From Paraescarpia echinospica (Eukaryota; Annelida; Polychaeta; Sabellida; Siboglinidae), in assembly GCA_020002185.1 (NCBI GenBank), contig CM034531.1, forward strand, positions 45,150,574 to 45,214,573: a DNA stretch of 64,000 bases. Reading direction: 5' to 3'. Every line of letters starts with the position of its first letter. Position 1 is the first letter of the stretch. Positions 59,001 to 64,000 of the stretch are shown here, piece after piece. A model generated the notes under the pieces. It was given only the letters and a program-made list of their open reading frames with translations. It had not been told where the DNA came from and ran no database searches. The position numbers and the translations under genes were made by a program.

Positions 59001-62000
59001 CCAGTCATGTGGTTTCTCCTCCTGTCTCTCTGATAGCGCAAATGTTTCCATCGCATATACACAGGCTTGTACCACTCGCTGTTCCATAAATTGTTCCTTT
59101 AGCAGTCCCACATAGTAAGTTCACCACGTAATGTTTACAAGTACTCACGTTGTGGCGGCAGTGAACCGTATACGGAGGAGACTTTCGACTGGCAGATCGG
59201 CCTCGCCGTCGGACTCTGGTGGATGTCACAGCTCTGGGTCAACAACCACATCTGGCGGCCGAAAAGTGAGAGGCTGGCCAAGGCAGAACGGTAAGTGCAC
59301 TCTCTCGGTGGTCCCCGGACGAGTGTGCGCGTGCGTGTGCGTGCGTGCGTGCGTGTGCGTGCGTGCATGTAAGCGTATGTGTGCAAATACACGTTCTCTG
59401 AAATTAACGATTAACTACCAACACCAAATGCGCCACTCGTTTTGATCCAGAATTACTGGAAAACTTATTCAAAATGGCGGCCATTTTAAAACATGTCGAC
59501 CCACTAAATACTACTCCAATGCCATCATTCAATTATGTTCATAACTTTACACCAACTTAACGCTTTCATCTCGATTCGTCCACCACAGGTTATTCGTGCT
59601 GCCCCAGTACTGCGGCACGCTGCTGGAGCAGTTCCTAATGCTCAACCGCCGTCGCAACGACCTCGAGTGCCACGTGAAGCCGCTGCGGGCGAGGATGGAC
59701 TCGTCCTTCGAGGATTCGGCGTCAATGGCGGGCTCCGTCGTGTCGGAGGGCGAGAGAGCCTGCGGCAACGACGGCGTCAATGCCCGCATATACGTGTGCG
59801 CAACCATGTGGCACGAAACGGCTAACGAGATGGTGCAAGTACTCAAGTCGATCATGAGGTGTGTATTGCGTGCATTGCGTTATTTAAGAAGGCGAGTAGA
59901 TTACCAAGGAACACGTTGTGAAAAGGACACTTCAGAAATGTTTTCGAAGTTCGTATCTTCCGCATTTGTTCTTGCTTAACCTAGATATTATTGAATATAT
60001 ATATAGTGTAGATGAATGTTAATCACATTATAATAAATGTGCTTCATGTTCACGTTATAACTCTGAGTGTTTTGTCAAATTAATATGCCACGTATACAGC
60101 TACATTTGTGTCATGCGTGCAAAGCCTGCACGCACACCCTTTTGCATACACACATTCGCAGTGATGTACTCGCACACTCGCTCGCACGCACGCGTACATG
60201 CACATACATACGTACCCTTGTGCACACGCGTGCGCGAACACCCATTCACACACGAACTATACGCATTGTTTGTGTGATCCTATCAAACACCTCATACAAA
60301 ATCATGTTTAGGATGGACGTAGATCAGGCAGCGCGGTGCAACGCCCAGGAGTATTTTGGTGTGAAAGATCCCGATTATTATGAGTTCGAAGGTAAGTGCA
60401 GACTCAAATACACATACGCACACTCATGAGCAAGTGCGCGCACATACACACGCAGGACCACGCAGAAACGCACACAGACACACCTAAAGATAAATTTTAG
60501 TCTATTAAAATCCATACAAAATCTTTATTCGTAAATCGAGTTTTTATTTCGCTGGACATAACGAGAAACAAGAAACGTAGGCCTATATCATGAATAAACT
60601 GAAATTATTAACGGCATTGTTCTATTCGGGGAACGGCGTTTCTACTTTGAGACGGAACCTACCGTCTATAATGATCCTCAGACTTCACTTAGACGGGAAC
60701 GCCTGTCGTCCTCACTAATGATGCCGTCGTCCTCAATGTCTCGATATCACCATGTACTTTCTCATTTAAGGGGTGTCGTCTGGCTACGCTCCTCAGACGA
60801 AAACTATTTATGTATGCACTTTGCATTCTTAATTGCTGCCGTGTAAACGAAGCATCACGTGACTTGCACTTGCAGCCCATATCTTCATCGACGACGGCAT
60901 GGAGAACAACGAACGCAAAGAACGGGTGTGCAATCGATTCGTTAAACAACTTGTTAATGACATGGAACTAGCCGCCACGTAAGTATATAGCTCAGGTCAA
61001 GAGTGTTCTTCGTGACATAGTACAATCAATGACTAAATTGAAAATATCAATGCAGATAACAGTAGCATAGTGCTGATAAAATAGATTAATTGTACTGGTA
61101 TACATAAAGAAATATTCTCGACACATTGTTCAAGTAGTTTCATGCACAATTTCTAAACAACGCAAACACATGACCATAATGTTATACATACGCATTCACA
61201 CACAGACACACAGGCACAGGCACAGGCATACGCACACGCACACGCACACGCACACGCACACGCACACGCACACGCGCGCACACAGGCTATATCATTTAAT
61301 TACCACACTAATTACAGCATTCAAAAGACATTACAAGATGCTCTGATAGCAAAGATAAATAATTATAAATATGTACAGTATTTGATTTATAAAAAAACCT
61401 AGCCTTCTTCGATCTGTCCACGTGGAGCGCAGTAGCGCAGAGGTAAGAGCTGCGGACTCTCGACTGAGAGAACCCGGGTTCGAATCCTGTGCGGCGGTGT
61501 CGAACCTTGGGCAAGTTCGTTTACTCTACATTGCTTCAGTTCAGTCAGCGGTGTGAATGACTACATTGCAATAGACAATGGTGGGCATTTGTCTACAAAT
61601 AGTCTTCGCTCATTAATTGTAGCGTGGCTGAATGCTTCCCAGAGAAGTCGAGATGGTGTACCATAGAACAGGTCTGCCAGGAAGTAAAGTCTAACGCTCT
61701 TTGAGCAGTCCTGAGGACTGGATATTGCGCTATATAAAAACTTACCTTTTTTCTGATTATCAATATGTTCCACTATTTTACATGTACACAAGCCTAGCCT
61801 TCTTCGATATGTCTAGTCTACGTAGGTATTTTAGTCATAACCACATCACCTTTGCCTTAGTTCTATACACGAGACTCAGTTGAAGCTCGCTCCACCCGTG
61901 AAGACACCGACTGCCTACGGCGGTCGTCTCACCTGGATACTGCCTGGGGGGAATCTACTCAAAGTGCACATCAAAGACGGAAACAAGATCCGCAAGAGGA

Positions 62001-63482
62001 AACGTTGGTCTCAGGTACTTGACGTAAGAGTGCATATCTATAAGACGCCAATAACATGTCTAAGGCCCCTGAACCGGGGGGGTTGGAGCTGAGCCCACCA
62101 ATATTTAGGGAAAAGTTATGCATGTTATGGTGTAATTTGTGTTAGTGGGGCTGAAACTAAGATTAGCCCCCACCCAATATGTGCTGGTGCTTTAGTTGGG
62201 GAACCTGAGAGGAGTGGAAAATCGAGGTTTTTAGACAGCTTAAGAAATTGTGAACGTTGCGGCTAAATGTTTTAAAAATAGCACTCCAAGTATCAAGTGT
62301 CGAGCCGAAACAGCGGAGAAGCTAAAGTTTAAGGCGGCGCGGCGGCCAAAAATTGTCATGTCATGAGTTAAGCCGTCAGAGGAGAAGAGCGGAATGTTGC
62401 TCAAGCTCCGGTTCAGCCCCTCCAATAATTATTTAGTTCAGGCGCCTAAGTACGTGCTTTATAATTGATAGAAATGAAGGTTTAGGTTACCGAATTCTTC
62501 ACGTACAACCTGTACGACTAGTTGTACCTCGATGTACGTTGCACAGGTGATGTAAATGAACAATGGTTTGCGCCTCGTCGTACCTTATGTACATGTACAA
62601 CTGTTTGGGCCCTTGGTACTCTCTGCAGGTTACACAAATGTACGCCTCTTGTACGTTAATGTACGTGATGTAAGCGACGCGCATGCACAAACAACTGAAG
62701 CTCTTTATACGTTACGCACGAGATGTACATGTACAACGTGTTAGGCTTCCTTGTACGTTATTCAAGCGATGTATACATATAACGTGTTAGGCATCCGTCT
62801 GAAATATGCACATGATGTATGAGTAACATGTTGGGCCTCCTTGTACGTTATTCAGGTGATGTACATGTACAACCTGTTGTGCCTCGCTGTACGTTATTCC
62901 GATAGTGTACGTATACAACATGTTGGGCCTCCTTGTACGTTATTCAGGTGATGTACATATTCAACCTGTTGTGCCTGTAATTCCAGTAATGTACATGTAC
63001 AACCTGTCGGCCCTCCCTGTACTATGTACGTTATTCAGGTGATGTACATGTACAGCCTGTTGGCCCTCCCTGTATGTTATTCAGGTGATGTACATGTACA
63101 ACATGTTGGGCACATGTACGTTATTCGGATGATGTCCATGTATAATGTGTTGGGTTTCCTTGTACGTTATTCAGGTGATGTACATGTAAACCTGTTGGGC
63201 TTCCTTGTACGTTATTCAGGTGGTGTACATGTACAACCTGCTGGTCCTCGCTGTACGTTATTCGGGTAATGTACATGTACAACCTGTTGGTCCTCCCTGT
63301 ACGTTATTCAGGTTATGTACATGTACAACCTGTTGGGGTTCCACCTACTCGGCAACAACGACGAGTCGATCTACTCGAACCAGTCAGAGGTCGGCCGATC
63401 CAGTCACCTGTCCACCAACTCCTGCAACATCACACATCGGAGTCGTATCTTCCGAAGTATGAACCAGAACCAGCGCGCTCAG
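41010..63482 (+). CDS. CHS: chitin synthase, N-terminal half (11 exons, 3' incomplete)
   Basis: Family 2 glycosyltransferase that makes chitin from UDP-GlcNAc and exports it across the plasma membrane. Exons: 41010-41089, 41518-41719, 42554-42691, 52174-52846, 53522-54422, 59162-59290, 59589-59858, 60312-60391, 60876-60978, 61861-62014, 63312-63482. Phases agree at all ten junctions, giving about 967 residues. Ten membrane segments are seen (exons 2-6). A long loop with NxT/S sequons, a polybasic RRRRRS and an Asn-rich stretch lies between segments 7 and 8. The start of the catalytic domain carries IYVCATMWHETANEM, DPDYYEFEAHIFIDDG, YGGRLTWILPGG and RKRWSQVMYMYNLLG, all close to animal chitin synthases. 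The catalytic motifs (EDR, QRRRW) lie past the window edge. No myosin-head domain is seen upstream. Confidence 0.93.
41518..41719 (+). CDS. CHS: chitin synthase exon 2 (first membrane segment)
   Basis: Acceptor tttttacgatttcag, donor gtatgt. Encodes HMNTDAWDVFMTVSRD (conserved near the N-terminus of animal chitin synthases) and one membrane segment, IVKCVVYLVFFVVILSGTLA. Confidence 0.9.
42357..42486. repeat. (GAAC/GAAA)n microsatellite in intron 2
   Basis: Runs of aacgaacg and gaaagaac tetramers just upstream of exon 3. Confidence 0.85.
42554..42691 (+). CDS. CHS: chitin synthase exon 3
   Basis: Acceptor gaagctgtgtttcag; an alternative in-frame acceptor at 42526 would add nine codons. Membrane segment DLIIVMLALSMCAPNVLIFV; ends TFGTLII before gtaagt, with the next membrane segment split by the 9.5-kb intron. 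Confidence 0.85.
42757..43000 (+). repeat. host repeat, left part (interrupted by CR1)
   Basis: Starts gctgaattacccggcgttgc and ends with cagcccgata...cggagattt. The same end, continuous, is at 51612-51690, and its missing right part (ttttataatataga) is found at 51107-51170. So a CR1 inserted into this older repeat. Confidence 0.65.
43388..44719 (-). pseudogene. CR1 ORF2 reverse transcriptase (copy E)
   Basis: A 443-codon open frame with the full reverse transcriptase: MKDNKSPGVDGIPPKLL, NYRPVSLTSVICKLLERLI, LDFQKAFDKVPHQRLLLKL, GVPQGSVLGPILFLIYINDL, catalytic FADDTKVF, NFGKCKCLHTGH and the C-terminal IVRPHLVYCIQAWRPYR. It is separated from its endonuclease by a deletion and ends early at a frameshift near 43388, where the last part (43367-43092) continues in another frame. 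Confidence 0.85.
44737..45228 (-). pseudogene. CR1 ORF2 endonuclease, C-terminal half (copy E)
   Basis: Carries MGDFNHGHIQW, EPTRGENVLDIVLSSQNE and EPLGSSDHNQIHFTIK, the catalytic end of the nicking domain. Its N-terminal half is at 49331-48990, on the other side of inserted copy F. Confidence 0.85.
45472..45918 (+). pseudogene. CR1 ORF1 esterase (copy F)
   Basis: SGNH esterase: RVFMGDSIMRKTDKTLSEGE (Ser block), LVHVGTNNAEREGTTG, GILPVMGGRG. A one-base loss near 45905 (GRKICT for GREDMY) shifts the frame before the DGLHLS block, which is intact at DNA level just after. The N-terminal finger is truncated off. Confidence 0.85.
46181..47024 (+). pseudogene. CR1 ORF2 endonuclease (copy F), one frameshift
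   Basis: Frames 46181-46699 and 46659-47024 join across a small deletion near 46650. All AP-endonuclease blocks are present: IIGITESW, YVMFRKDRIGRKGGGV, MGDFNHGHIQW and LGSSDHNQIHF. A second frame change near 46965 separates it from the reverse transcriptase. Confidence 0.85.
47021..48892 (+). CDS. CR1 ORF2 reverse transcriptase and C-terminal region (copy F), open
   Basis: A 623-codon open frame, the longest LINE frame in the window. Order: linker with YKEALNQATAEIRNSKRSY, fingers MKDNKSPGVDGIPPK (about residue 130), NYRPVSLTSVICKLLERL, palm YLDFQKAFDKVPHQRLLLK, GVPQGSVLGPILFLIYINDL, catalytic FADDTKVF (about residue 350), thumb, then EYCIQAWRPYRKKDIDML and the family-specific end SSVNMFKNKIDTHLKK. 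The catalytic motifs look intact, but the 5' part of ORF2 is frameshifted, so the whole element is not autonomous. Confidence 0.9.
   Translation: MMWKSYRRTGNDEDYNIYKEALNQATAEIRNSKRSYEKKLASNIKHDSKSFYAYIRSKQKVQDKVGPLEDSAGNTISEGFLMAEDLNEYFSSVFTREDISSLPVPEAKFKGADSDYLGQLVVTSEMVAKKIRAMKDNKSPGVDGIPPKLLLEIVEQISVPLATVFNLSLEEGVVPLEWKEANIIPLFKKGSRNKSENYRPVSLTSVICKLLERLIKDHMVDFLVKHNLINPSQHGFLKARSCLTNMLCFLEDITRWVDEGSPVDIIYLDFQKAFDKVPHQRLLLKLKAHGIGNGIINWIEKWLNDRRQRVVVDGEASNWKSVLSGVPQGSVLGPILFLIYINDLDDDITSKVLKFADDTKVFRRIKSDGDRQHLQDDLDRLIKWSEKWQMLFNFGKCKCLHTGHGNEEVKYKMGGTVLSTTVKEKDLGLTISADMKVSEQCGIAASKGNQILGLIRRNIAYKKKELIVPLYKTIVRPHLEYCIQAWRPYRKKDIDMLERVQGRATKTIPNLRDLSYEIRLKECGLTTLETRRLRGDHIEVFKILNGYENIDRNIFFSVKKDRRTRGHEATLVKEQCRLDIRKFSFSQRIVNEWNRLSPDCVGASSVNMFKNKIDTHLKKAGYK
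48990..49331 (-). pseudogene. CR1 ORF2 N-terminal part (copy G)
   Basis: Minus-strand frame with KCVCLNGRSIVNKRNELNIM, IIRITESWTTTD and GYAMFRKDRIGRKGGG, cut off by the insertion of copy F at 48990. It continues in copy E at 45425. Confidence 0.85.
49310..50515 (-). CDS. CR1 ORF1, intact 401 codons (copy G part)
   Basis: The only complete ORF1 here. Start MAPCKRQVKAKRHLVCDHC; a PHD-like Cys cluster at residues 16-55 (CDHC, SGC, CIGC, VECL); a Lys/Glu-rich linker of about 160 residues with VTGEK-like repeats, probably helical and nucleic-acid binding; then an SGNH esterase from about residue 225 with VFMGDSIMRKTDKALSEG (Ser), VHVGTNNADREGT, ILPVMGGRG and MRDGLHLSGKGAAVF (Asp-His). PHD plus esterase ORF1s are known from CR1-like LINEs. 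It ends just before ORF2, which begins in the next frame near 49331. Confidence 0.9.
   Translation of the reverse strand: MAPCKRQVKAKRHLVCDHCHSWVDFALSGCGKSWAETMEEGFTFQCIGCWKVECLQKEIVRLTDIVKGMEMGISKEAGRMERDDRERGENTARLKENSSGKKTEERRLRGGKVIGGEKIGKSTTENVTSVKVTGKKVTVEKEGGKMGRERREENEMGRTKKGRKEVRENVIEEKSIKGKVTREKATGKNGSEENVTGEKTTGGKDNKQTDANRRRSYSKAVIEGAMRKERVFMGDSIMRKTDKALSEGKDIVVCLPGARIEHVTDRVEKVLGHGKGGSILVHVGTNNADREGTTAIVQKYRQLVRKLQKTRVEQVILSGILPVMGGRGATYRNCKRMAINALVEQMCDEEGVGFTDLWGYFVGREDMYMRDGLHLSGKGAAVFSENLLRYVDSGRCCIYLN
51108..51710 (+). repeat. host repeat, right part and second copy
   Basis: Contains tttcttt...acaaacaaactgagaacgaactgttttataatatagat (right end of the repeat hit by the CR1) and a second copy ending acaaacaaatagaggtcgaacggttttataatatagaaat at about 51612-51690. 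A frame at 51519-51773 is part of this repeat. Function and class unknown. Confidence 0.6.
51711..52060 (+). repeat. minisatellite with splice-donor-like units (intron 3)
   Basis: About ten diverged units of 28-40 bp with core catcatcattgtaagtcacc. The core matches the exon 3/intron junction, ctcatcattgtaagtcaaaa at 42682-42701. Units vary to attataagtcacc in places. Confidence 0.85.
52174..52846 (+). CDS. CHS: chitin synthase exon 4 (membrane segments 3-7)
   Basis: Acceptor ctgacgctgtag, donor gtacgt in phase 1. Hydrophobic segments VFVIEAAHTFGLCLFVF, VVRALLLMSATCVVPALF, ADVVALAMQCSVFFIATIYL, VALLIQLAASLVLVSLRYW and WKIGLTFAFLYILV. Then an extracellular loop begins, with sequons NET, NGT, NVT and NIT. 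Confidence 0.93.
52985..53521. other. intron 4, nothing else seen
   Basis: AT-rich intron (52847-53521) with a long pyrimidine tract before exon 5. Confidence 0.6.
53522..54422 (+). CDS. CHS: chitin synthase exon 5 (low-complexity loop, membrane segments 8-9)
   Basis: Acceptor cttctcttctccagcag, donor gtatgt in phase 2. Opens with DESAPRRRRRSINATFNY (polybasic site). About 110 residues rich in Asn, Lys and Asp follow, then DDYYNYGYNDYAEPD. After that come VLLYRFLPLIVNVISGAV and GFSFAFPLTLVTPATAAIF membrane segments and MDIGYWQC. Confidence 0.92.
54569..54641 (-). repeat. 3' LTR of gypsy 1, truncated
   Basis: Begins ctagccgaggaaacacagaa and ends attgacaca next to the polypurine tract. The distal 72 bases found in the 5' LTR are absent; sequence to the left is unrelated. 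Confidence 0.75.
54789..55245 (-). pseudogene. gypsy 1 integrase C-terminal pieces
   Basis: Frame 55245-55033 has KDLPILEEGDIVRMKPFWSK and frame 55055-54789 has RRLDERSYEVDTPVGTYRRN, then RVHLRRTHEDE, the usual gypsy integrase end, followed by an acidic Pro/Thr tail. The segment between the core and these blocks is missing. Confidence 0.8.
55176..57929 (-). CDS. pol: gypsy 1 pol polyprotein (knuckle, protease, RT, RNase H, integrase), C-terminally broken
   Basis: A 917-codon frame. Order: two zinc knuckles (CKFCGRTHQQRKESC, CHKCRKQNHFSNCC); aspartic protease (LQVDSGATVNVLPEKY); reverse transcriptase with FSKLDLQSGYWHCDLDEE, ITPFGRYRWKRLPFG and catalytic VADD near residue 410; RNase H with IECDASETGLGAALLQKGRP, AYASRSL and HSDHKPLE; integrase finger (HSSHLGVESVLRRARECIYW, CEACRTYE) and core with VDYTSNFWEVDRM and SDNGPQYVSDEF. 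The frame stops just where the third catalytic residue (Glu, after SANGRA) should be. The rest of the integrase is deleted or in other frames (55245-55033, 55055-54789). Confidence 0.92.
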   Translation of the reverse strand: MTDQIHKVNFRGDHTRKPRYRDAHKQKQRIKRSDSDKRLNCKFCGRTHQQRKESCPAWGKMCHKCRKQNHFSNCCQVGNMKVHNIAASESADETIMGLRKASDNRSPIYAQLKLNGKLAKLQVDSGATVNVLPEKYVNKEDIVTSSVTLHMWNKTTRAVVGKTQSVVENPATNKKYAVWFEVVQGDFTPLIGRQAAEEIGLITVTNGSFKLMHEVTSTNVLEKFNDVFEGGLGSLPGKVHLHMEQDAVPVQCPPRRVPIILKSKLKTELDRLVKMGIICPVTEPTKWCSQISIQTKKDTSLRVCIDPRPLNKVLHRELYPLPTMDEVLPEMSTSRVFSKLDLQSGYWHCDLDEESSLLTTIITPFGRYRWKRLPFGTNVSAEIFQRKLNQALEGLEGVICVADDLVVFGRDDDDHDKKLRLLLMRCREAGIRLNRKKCEFRTNEINFMGHLVTSEGLRADEKKIEAIIKTENPNDVKGVQRLQGTVGYLSKFLPGLSDVMEPIRRLAHPDVPWKWSEQQERAMEKIKQLTTRSPILAYYEPQAELVIECDASETGLGAALLQKGRPIAYASRSLTDTETRYAQLEKECLAIVFSLERFHQYTFGRRTIVHSDHKPLEMIVKKPLYKAPRRLQGMLLRMLQYDTEVVYHKGKEMYIANTLSRSYLQHQGGTDNFGAVNAVKQLPISTDRLAMLKAHTESDETLQTLKHVIQRGWPETRDETPTSIHAYFSMRDELAVHDGLVFRGERVVIPDGMRKLTKECLHSSHLGVESVLRRARECIYWPNMASDIRQVVENCEACRTYERAQQKETLMQQETPTRQWEKVGVDLFSWEGRDYHILVDYTSNFWEVDRMTSTTTASVIKTMKAHFARNGIPSVIISDNGPQYVSDEFQRFAAKWDIEHQTSAPGHQSANGRAGSE
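57892..58497 (-). CDS. gag: gypsy 1 gag-like protein
   Basis: A 201-codon frame beginning MAAEQGRAAPLANVNPPPL. It carries the capsid-type region typical of invertebrate gypsy gag: IEEWATFKRLYKNYAI, QLAVLLNAMGPVGVRLYDDL, then GVGETFDAYLSALRLLAKSC and LIRDRILTGIRDPASRKHLL. It lacks the zinc knuckle, which is at the start of the pol frame. The two frames overlap by 38 bases, which suggests a programmed or mutational frameshift. The start lies about 160 bases inside the 5' LTR boundary. Confidence 0.85.
   Translation of the reverse strand: MAAEQGRAAPLANVNPPPLLILKDQPIEEWATFKRLYKNYAIITKLQQQDKAYQLAVLLNAMGPVGVRLYDDLTFAEGEDNEDTTVLMAKLDATIQGELNETYERCVFNKRNQGVGETFDAYLSALRLLAKSCNFCDCLNDSLIRDRILTGIRDPASRKHLLQKRKLTLKMTIYICRSDEAASKQMKSMCDRSDTQSQFSR
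58658..58668 (-). promoter_or_regulatory. primer-binding site, tRNA-Leu type
   Basis: On the minus strand TGGTGGCAGCG follows the 5' LTR directly. It is complementary to a tRNA 3' end CGCTGCCA-CCA, as found in some tRNA-Leu. Confidence 0.7.
58669..58813 (-). repeat. 5' LTR of gypsy 1
   Basis: 145 bp in plus orientation from tgtttcactc to attgacaca (TG...CA). It is bounded inside by the primer site. Its last 73 bases match 54569-54641 almost exactly. Confidence 0.75.
58814..59161. other. rest of intron 5, nothing seen
   Basis: Unique sequence between gypsy 1 and exon 6, with no open frame of note. Confidence 0.5.
59162..59290 (+). CDS. CHS: chitin synthase exon 6
   Basis: Acceptor cgttgtggcggcag, donor gtaagt. 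Encodes PYTEETFDWQIGLAVGLWW, then MSQLWVNNHIWRPKSERLA: a membrane segment and the conserved HIWxPxSERLA run. Confidence 0.93.
59318..59385. repeat. (GTGC)n/(GTGT)n microsatellite, intron 6
   Basis: Simple repeat right after the exon 6 donor. Confidence 0.9.
59589..59858 (+). CDS. CHS: chitin synthase exon 7 (start of catalytic region)
   Basis: Acceptor tcgattcgtccaccacag, donor gtgtgt. Encodes LFVLPQYCGTLLEQFLMLNR and, after an acidic stretch, IYVCATMWHETANEMVQVLK, a hallmark of animal chitin synthases. Confidence 0.95.
60115..60265. repeat. CA/CG-rich microsatellite, intron 7
   Basis: Interrupted cacac and cgcac repeats upstream of exon 8. Confidence 0.85.
60312..60391 (+). CDS. CHS: chitin synthase exon 8
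   Basis: Acceptor atcatgtttag, donor gtaagt. Encodes MDVDQAARCNAQEYFGVKDP followed by DYYEFE, conserved in the family. Confidence 0.93.
60400..60485. repeat. CA-rich microsatellite, intron 8
   Basis: Interrupted cacacgca repeats just after exon 8. Confidence 0.8.
60876..60978 (+). CDS. CHS: chitin synthase exon 9
   Basis: Acceptor tgacttgcacttgcag, donor gtaagt. Encodes HIFIDDGMENNERKERVCNR, then FVKQLVNDMELAA. Confidence 0.93.
61196..61286. repeat. (CACACG)n microsatellite, intron 9
   Basis: Regular cacacg hexamers upstream of the SINE. Confidence 0.9.
61419..61792 (+). mobile_element. tRNA-derived SINE, copy 2, with target duplication
   Basis: Same family as 39459-39815: tRNA-like head (gcgcagaggtaagagctgcg, then ggttcgaatcc), body with ccttgggcaagttcgtttac, and end gcgctatataaaaacttacc. 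The 21-mer cctagccttcttcgatctgtc at 61398-61418 recurs with one mismatch at 61793-61813, the expected target-site duplication of LINE-driven insertion. It ends 68 bases before exon 10 of the chitin synthase. Confidence 0.85.
61861..62014 (+). CDS. CHS: chitin synthase exon 10
   Basis: The acceptor is tcacctttgccttag. This start, not the AG at 61879, keeps phase and supplies the SIHETQ residues expected between AAT and LKLAPP. Continues KTPTAYGGRLTWILPGGN and ends RKRWSQ before gtactt. Confidence 0.9.
62015..62499. other. intron 10, left part, nothing seen
   Basis: Unique sequence between exon 10 and the tandem array. Confidence 0.5.
62500..63311 (+). repeat. minisatellite made of splice-acceptor-like units (intron 10)
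   Basis: About 16-18 units of 44-50 bp with the consensus core gttattcaggtgatgtacat followed by gtacaacctgttgggcctccttgtac. The last unit runs into exon 11 itself (ttattcag | gttatgtacatgtacaacct). Units nearest the exon are most alike; those near 62550-62800 are most decayed. Confidence 0.93.
63312..63482 (+). CDS. CHS: chitin synthase exon 11
   Basis: Acceptor gtacgttattcag, donor gtaggt, phase 0 both ends. Encodes VMYMYNLLGFHLLGNND, continuing RKRWSQ as in other chitin synthases, then a Ser/Asn-rich stretch to NQNQRAQ. It is preceded by many tandem copies of its own acceptor and first bases. Confidence 0.92.
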
Positions 63483-63612
63483 GTAGGTCAACGCAGCGTG
63501 TCACCGCGTCTCTTTCGTTCCGCCAGTCGGCATTGTGTCGTTACGTTTATATCGTTTACAACGGACTCCTGGAAAATACAGTAATATAAATAAGTAAATG
63601 TATACTCAACAG

Positions 63613-63631
63613 GTTCTGTTTGCGGCGAACG
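63613..63631 (+). other. possible 19-nt micro-exon of chitin synthase
   Basis: tatactcaacag precedes gttctgtttgcggcgaacg, then gtaagc. The phase 0 entry would continue exon 11 with VLFAAN. It is supported only by splice-site shape. Confidence 0.2.
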
Positions 63632-63820
63632 GTAAGCCATTAATTTCGTTATTTTGTTTGTTCAGATTTTGGTTGCGTTTCTGTGTTTTACATTTACATT
63701 ATTTTGGTTAAATAATTGTTCACATGGATAAACACAAAAAGGGATGTTGTTTGTATATGACAAATTACAGAATCACCATAGATTCCAATAAACACAATGT
63801 ACGCACGTAGATACATGCAT

Positions 63821-63823
<3 letters not shown>

Positions 63824-63908
<85 letters not shown>

Positions 63909-63945
63909 CACACACCGCGCGCGCGCGCTCACACACACATACAAA
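63824..63945. repeat. (CA)n microsatellite
   Basis: Almost pure CA run followed by cgcgcg and more CA, in the intron after exon 11. Confidence 0.97.
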
Positions 63946-64000
63946 TTTATATATACACGACGCATACACATACACACCTACCTGAAAGGCTGAACTTCGA

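Noticed and set aside
61880..62092. Exon 10 starting at 61880, after ctcag
   Set aside because: This would break phase and drop the SIHETQ residues; the acceptor at 61859-61860 keeps both.

Overview
The window is animal nuclear DNA: spliced genes with GT-AG introns, LINE, SINE and Ty3/gypsy elements, and dense micro- and minisatellites. The best-supported gene is a metazoan chitin synthase. Together with a peritrophin-type chitin-binding protein and CR1-like LINEs carrying PHD-like and esterase domains, this suggests a chitin-making invertebrate, probably a lophotrochozoan (mollusc, annelid or brachiopod). An invertebrate chordate cannot be excluded from sequence alone.

Layout. 1-960: TG/CA microsatellites. 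960-3110: decayed RTE-like LINE (+). 3298-7960: a second LINE family (-), whose endonuclease region holds a 20-copy, 70-bp minisatellite. 7960-10050: non-coding, with a 42-bp minisatellite. 10050-17992: three pieces of one CR1 family (A +, B -, C +). 18000-20450: small repeats and a LINE 3' fragment. 20478-22215: 1.7 kb G/T-only-like tandem repeat. 23113-33205 (-): exons of a chitin-binding (CBM14) protein; its large intron holds CR1 copy D and a whole but decayed gypsy element with both LTRs. 33664-36534 (-): four-exon secreted Ly6/three-finger protein. 36540-41000: mostly empty, one SINE. 41010-63482 and beyond (+): N-terminal half of the chitin synthase gene; the catalytic core lies past the right edge.

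The chitin synthase was rebuilt from 11 exons whose reading phases agree at all ten junctions. Intron 3 carries a full-length CR1 (-) that is itself split by a second CR1 (+); intron 5 carries a gypsy element (-) with a 145-bp LTR and a tRNA-Leu-type primer site; intron 9 carries a SINE with a 21-bp target duplication.

The most unusual signal is that two tandem arrays in this gene look like copies of its own splice junctions. The array before exon 11 (about 62.5-63.3 kb) repeats the exon 11 splice acceptor plus the first coding bases. The array in intron 3 repeats a splice-donor-like motif resembling the end of exon 3, and is now split by the nested retrotransposons. The true exon boundaries are therefore preceded or followed by many decoys.
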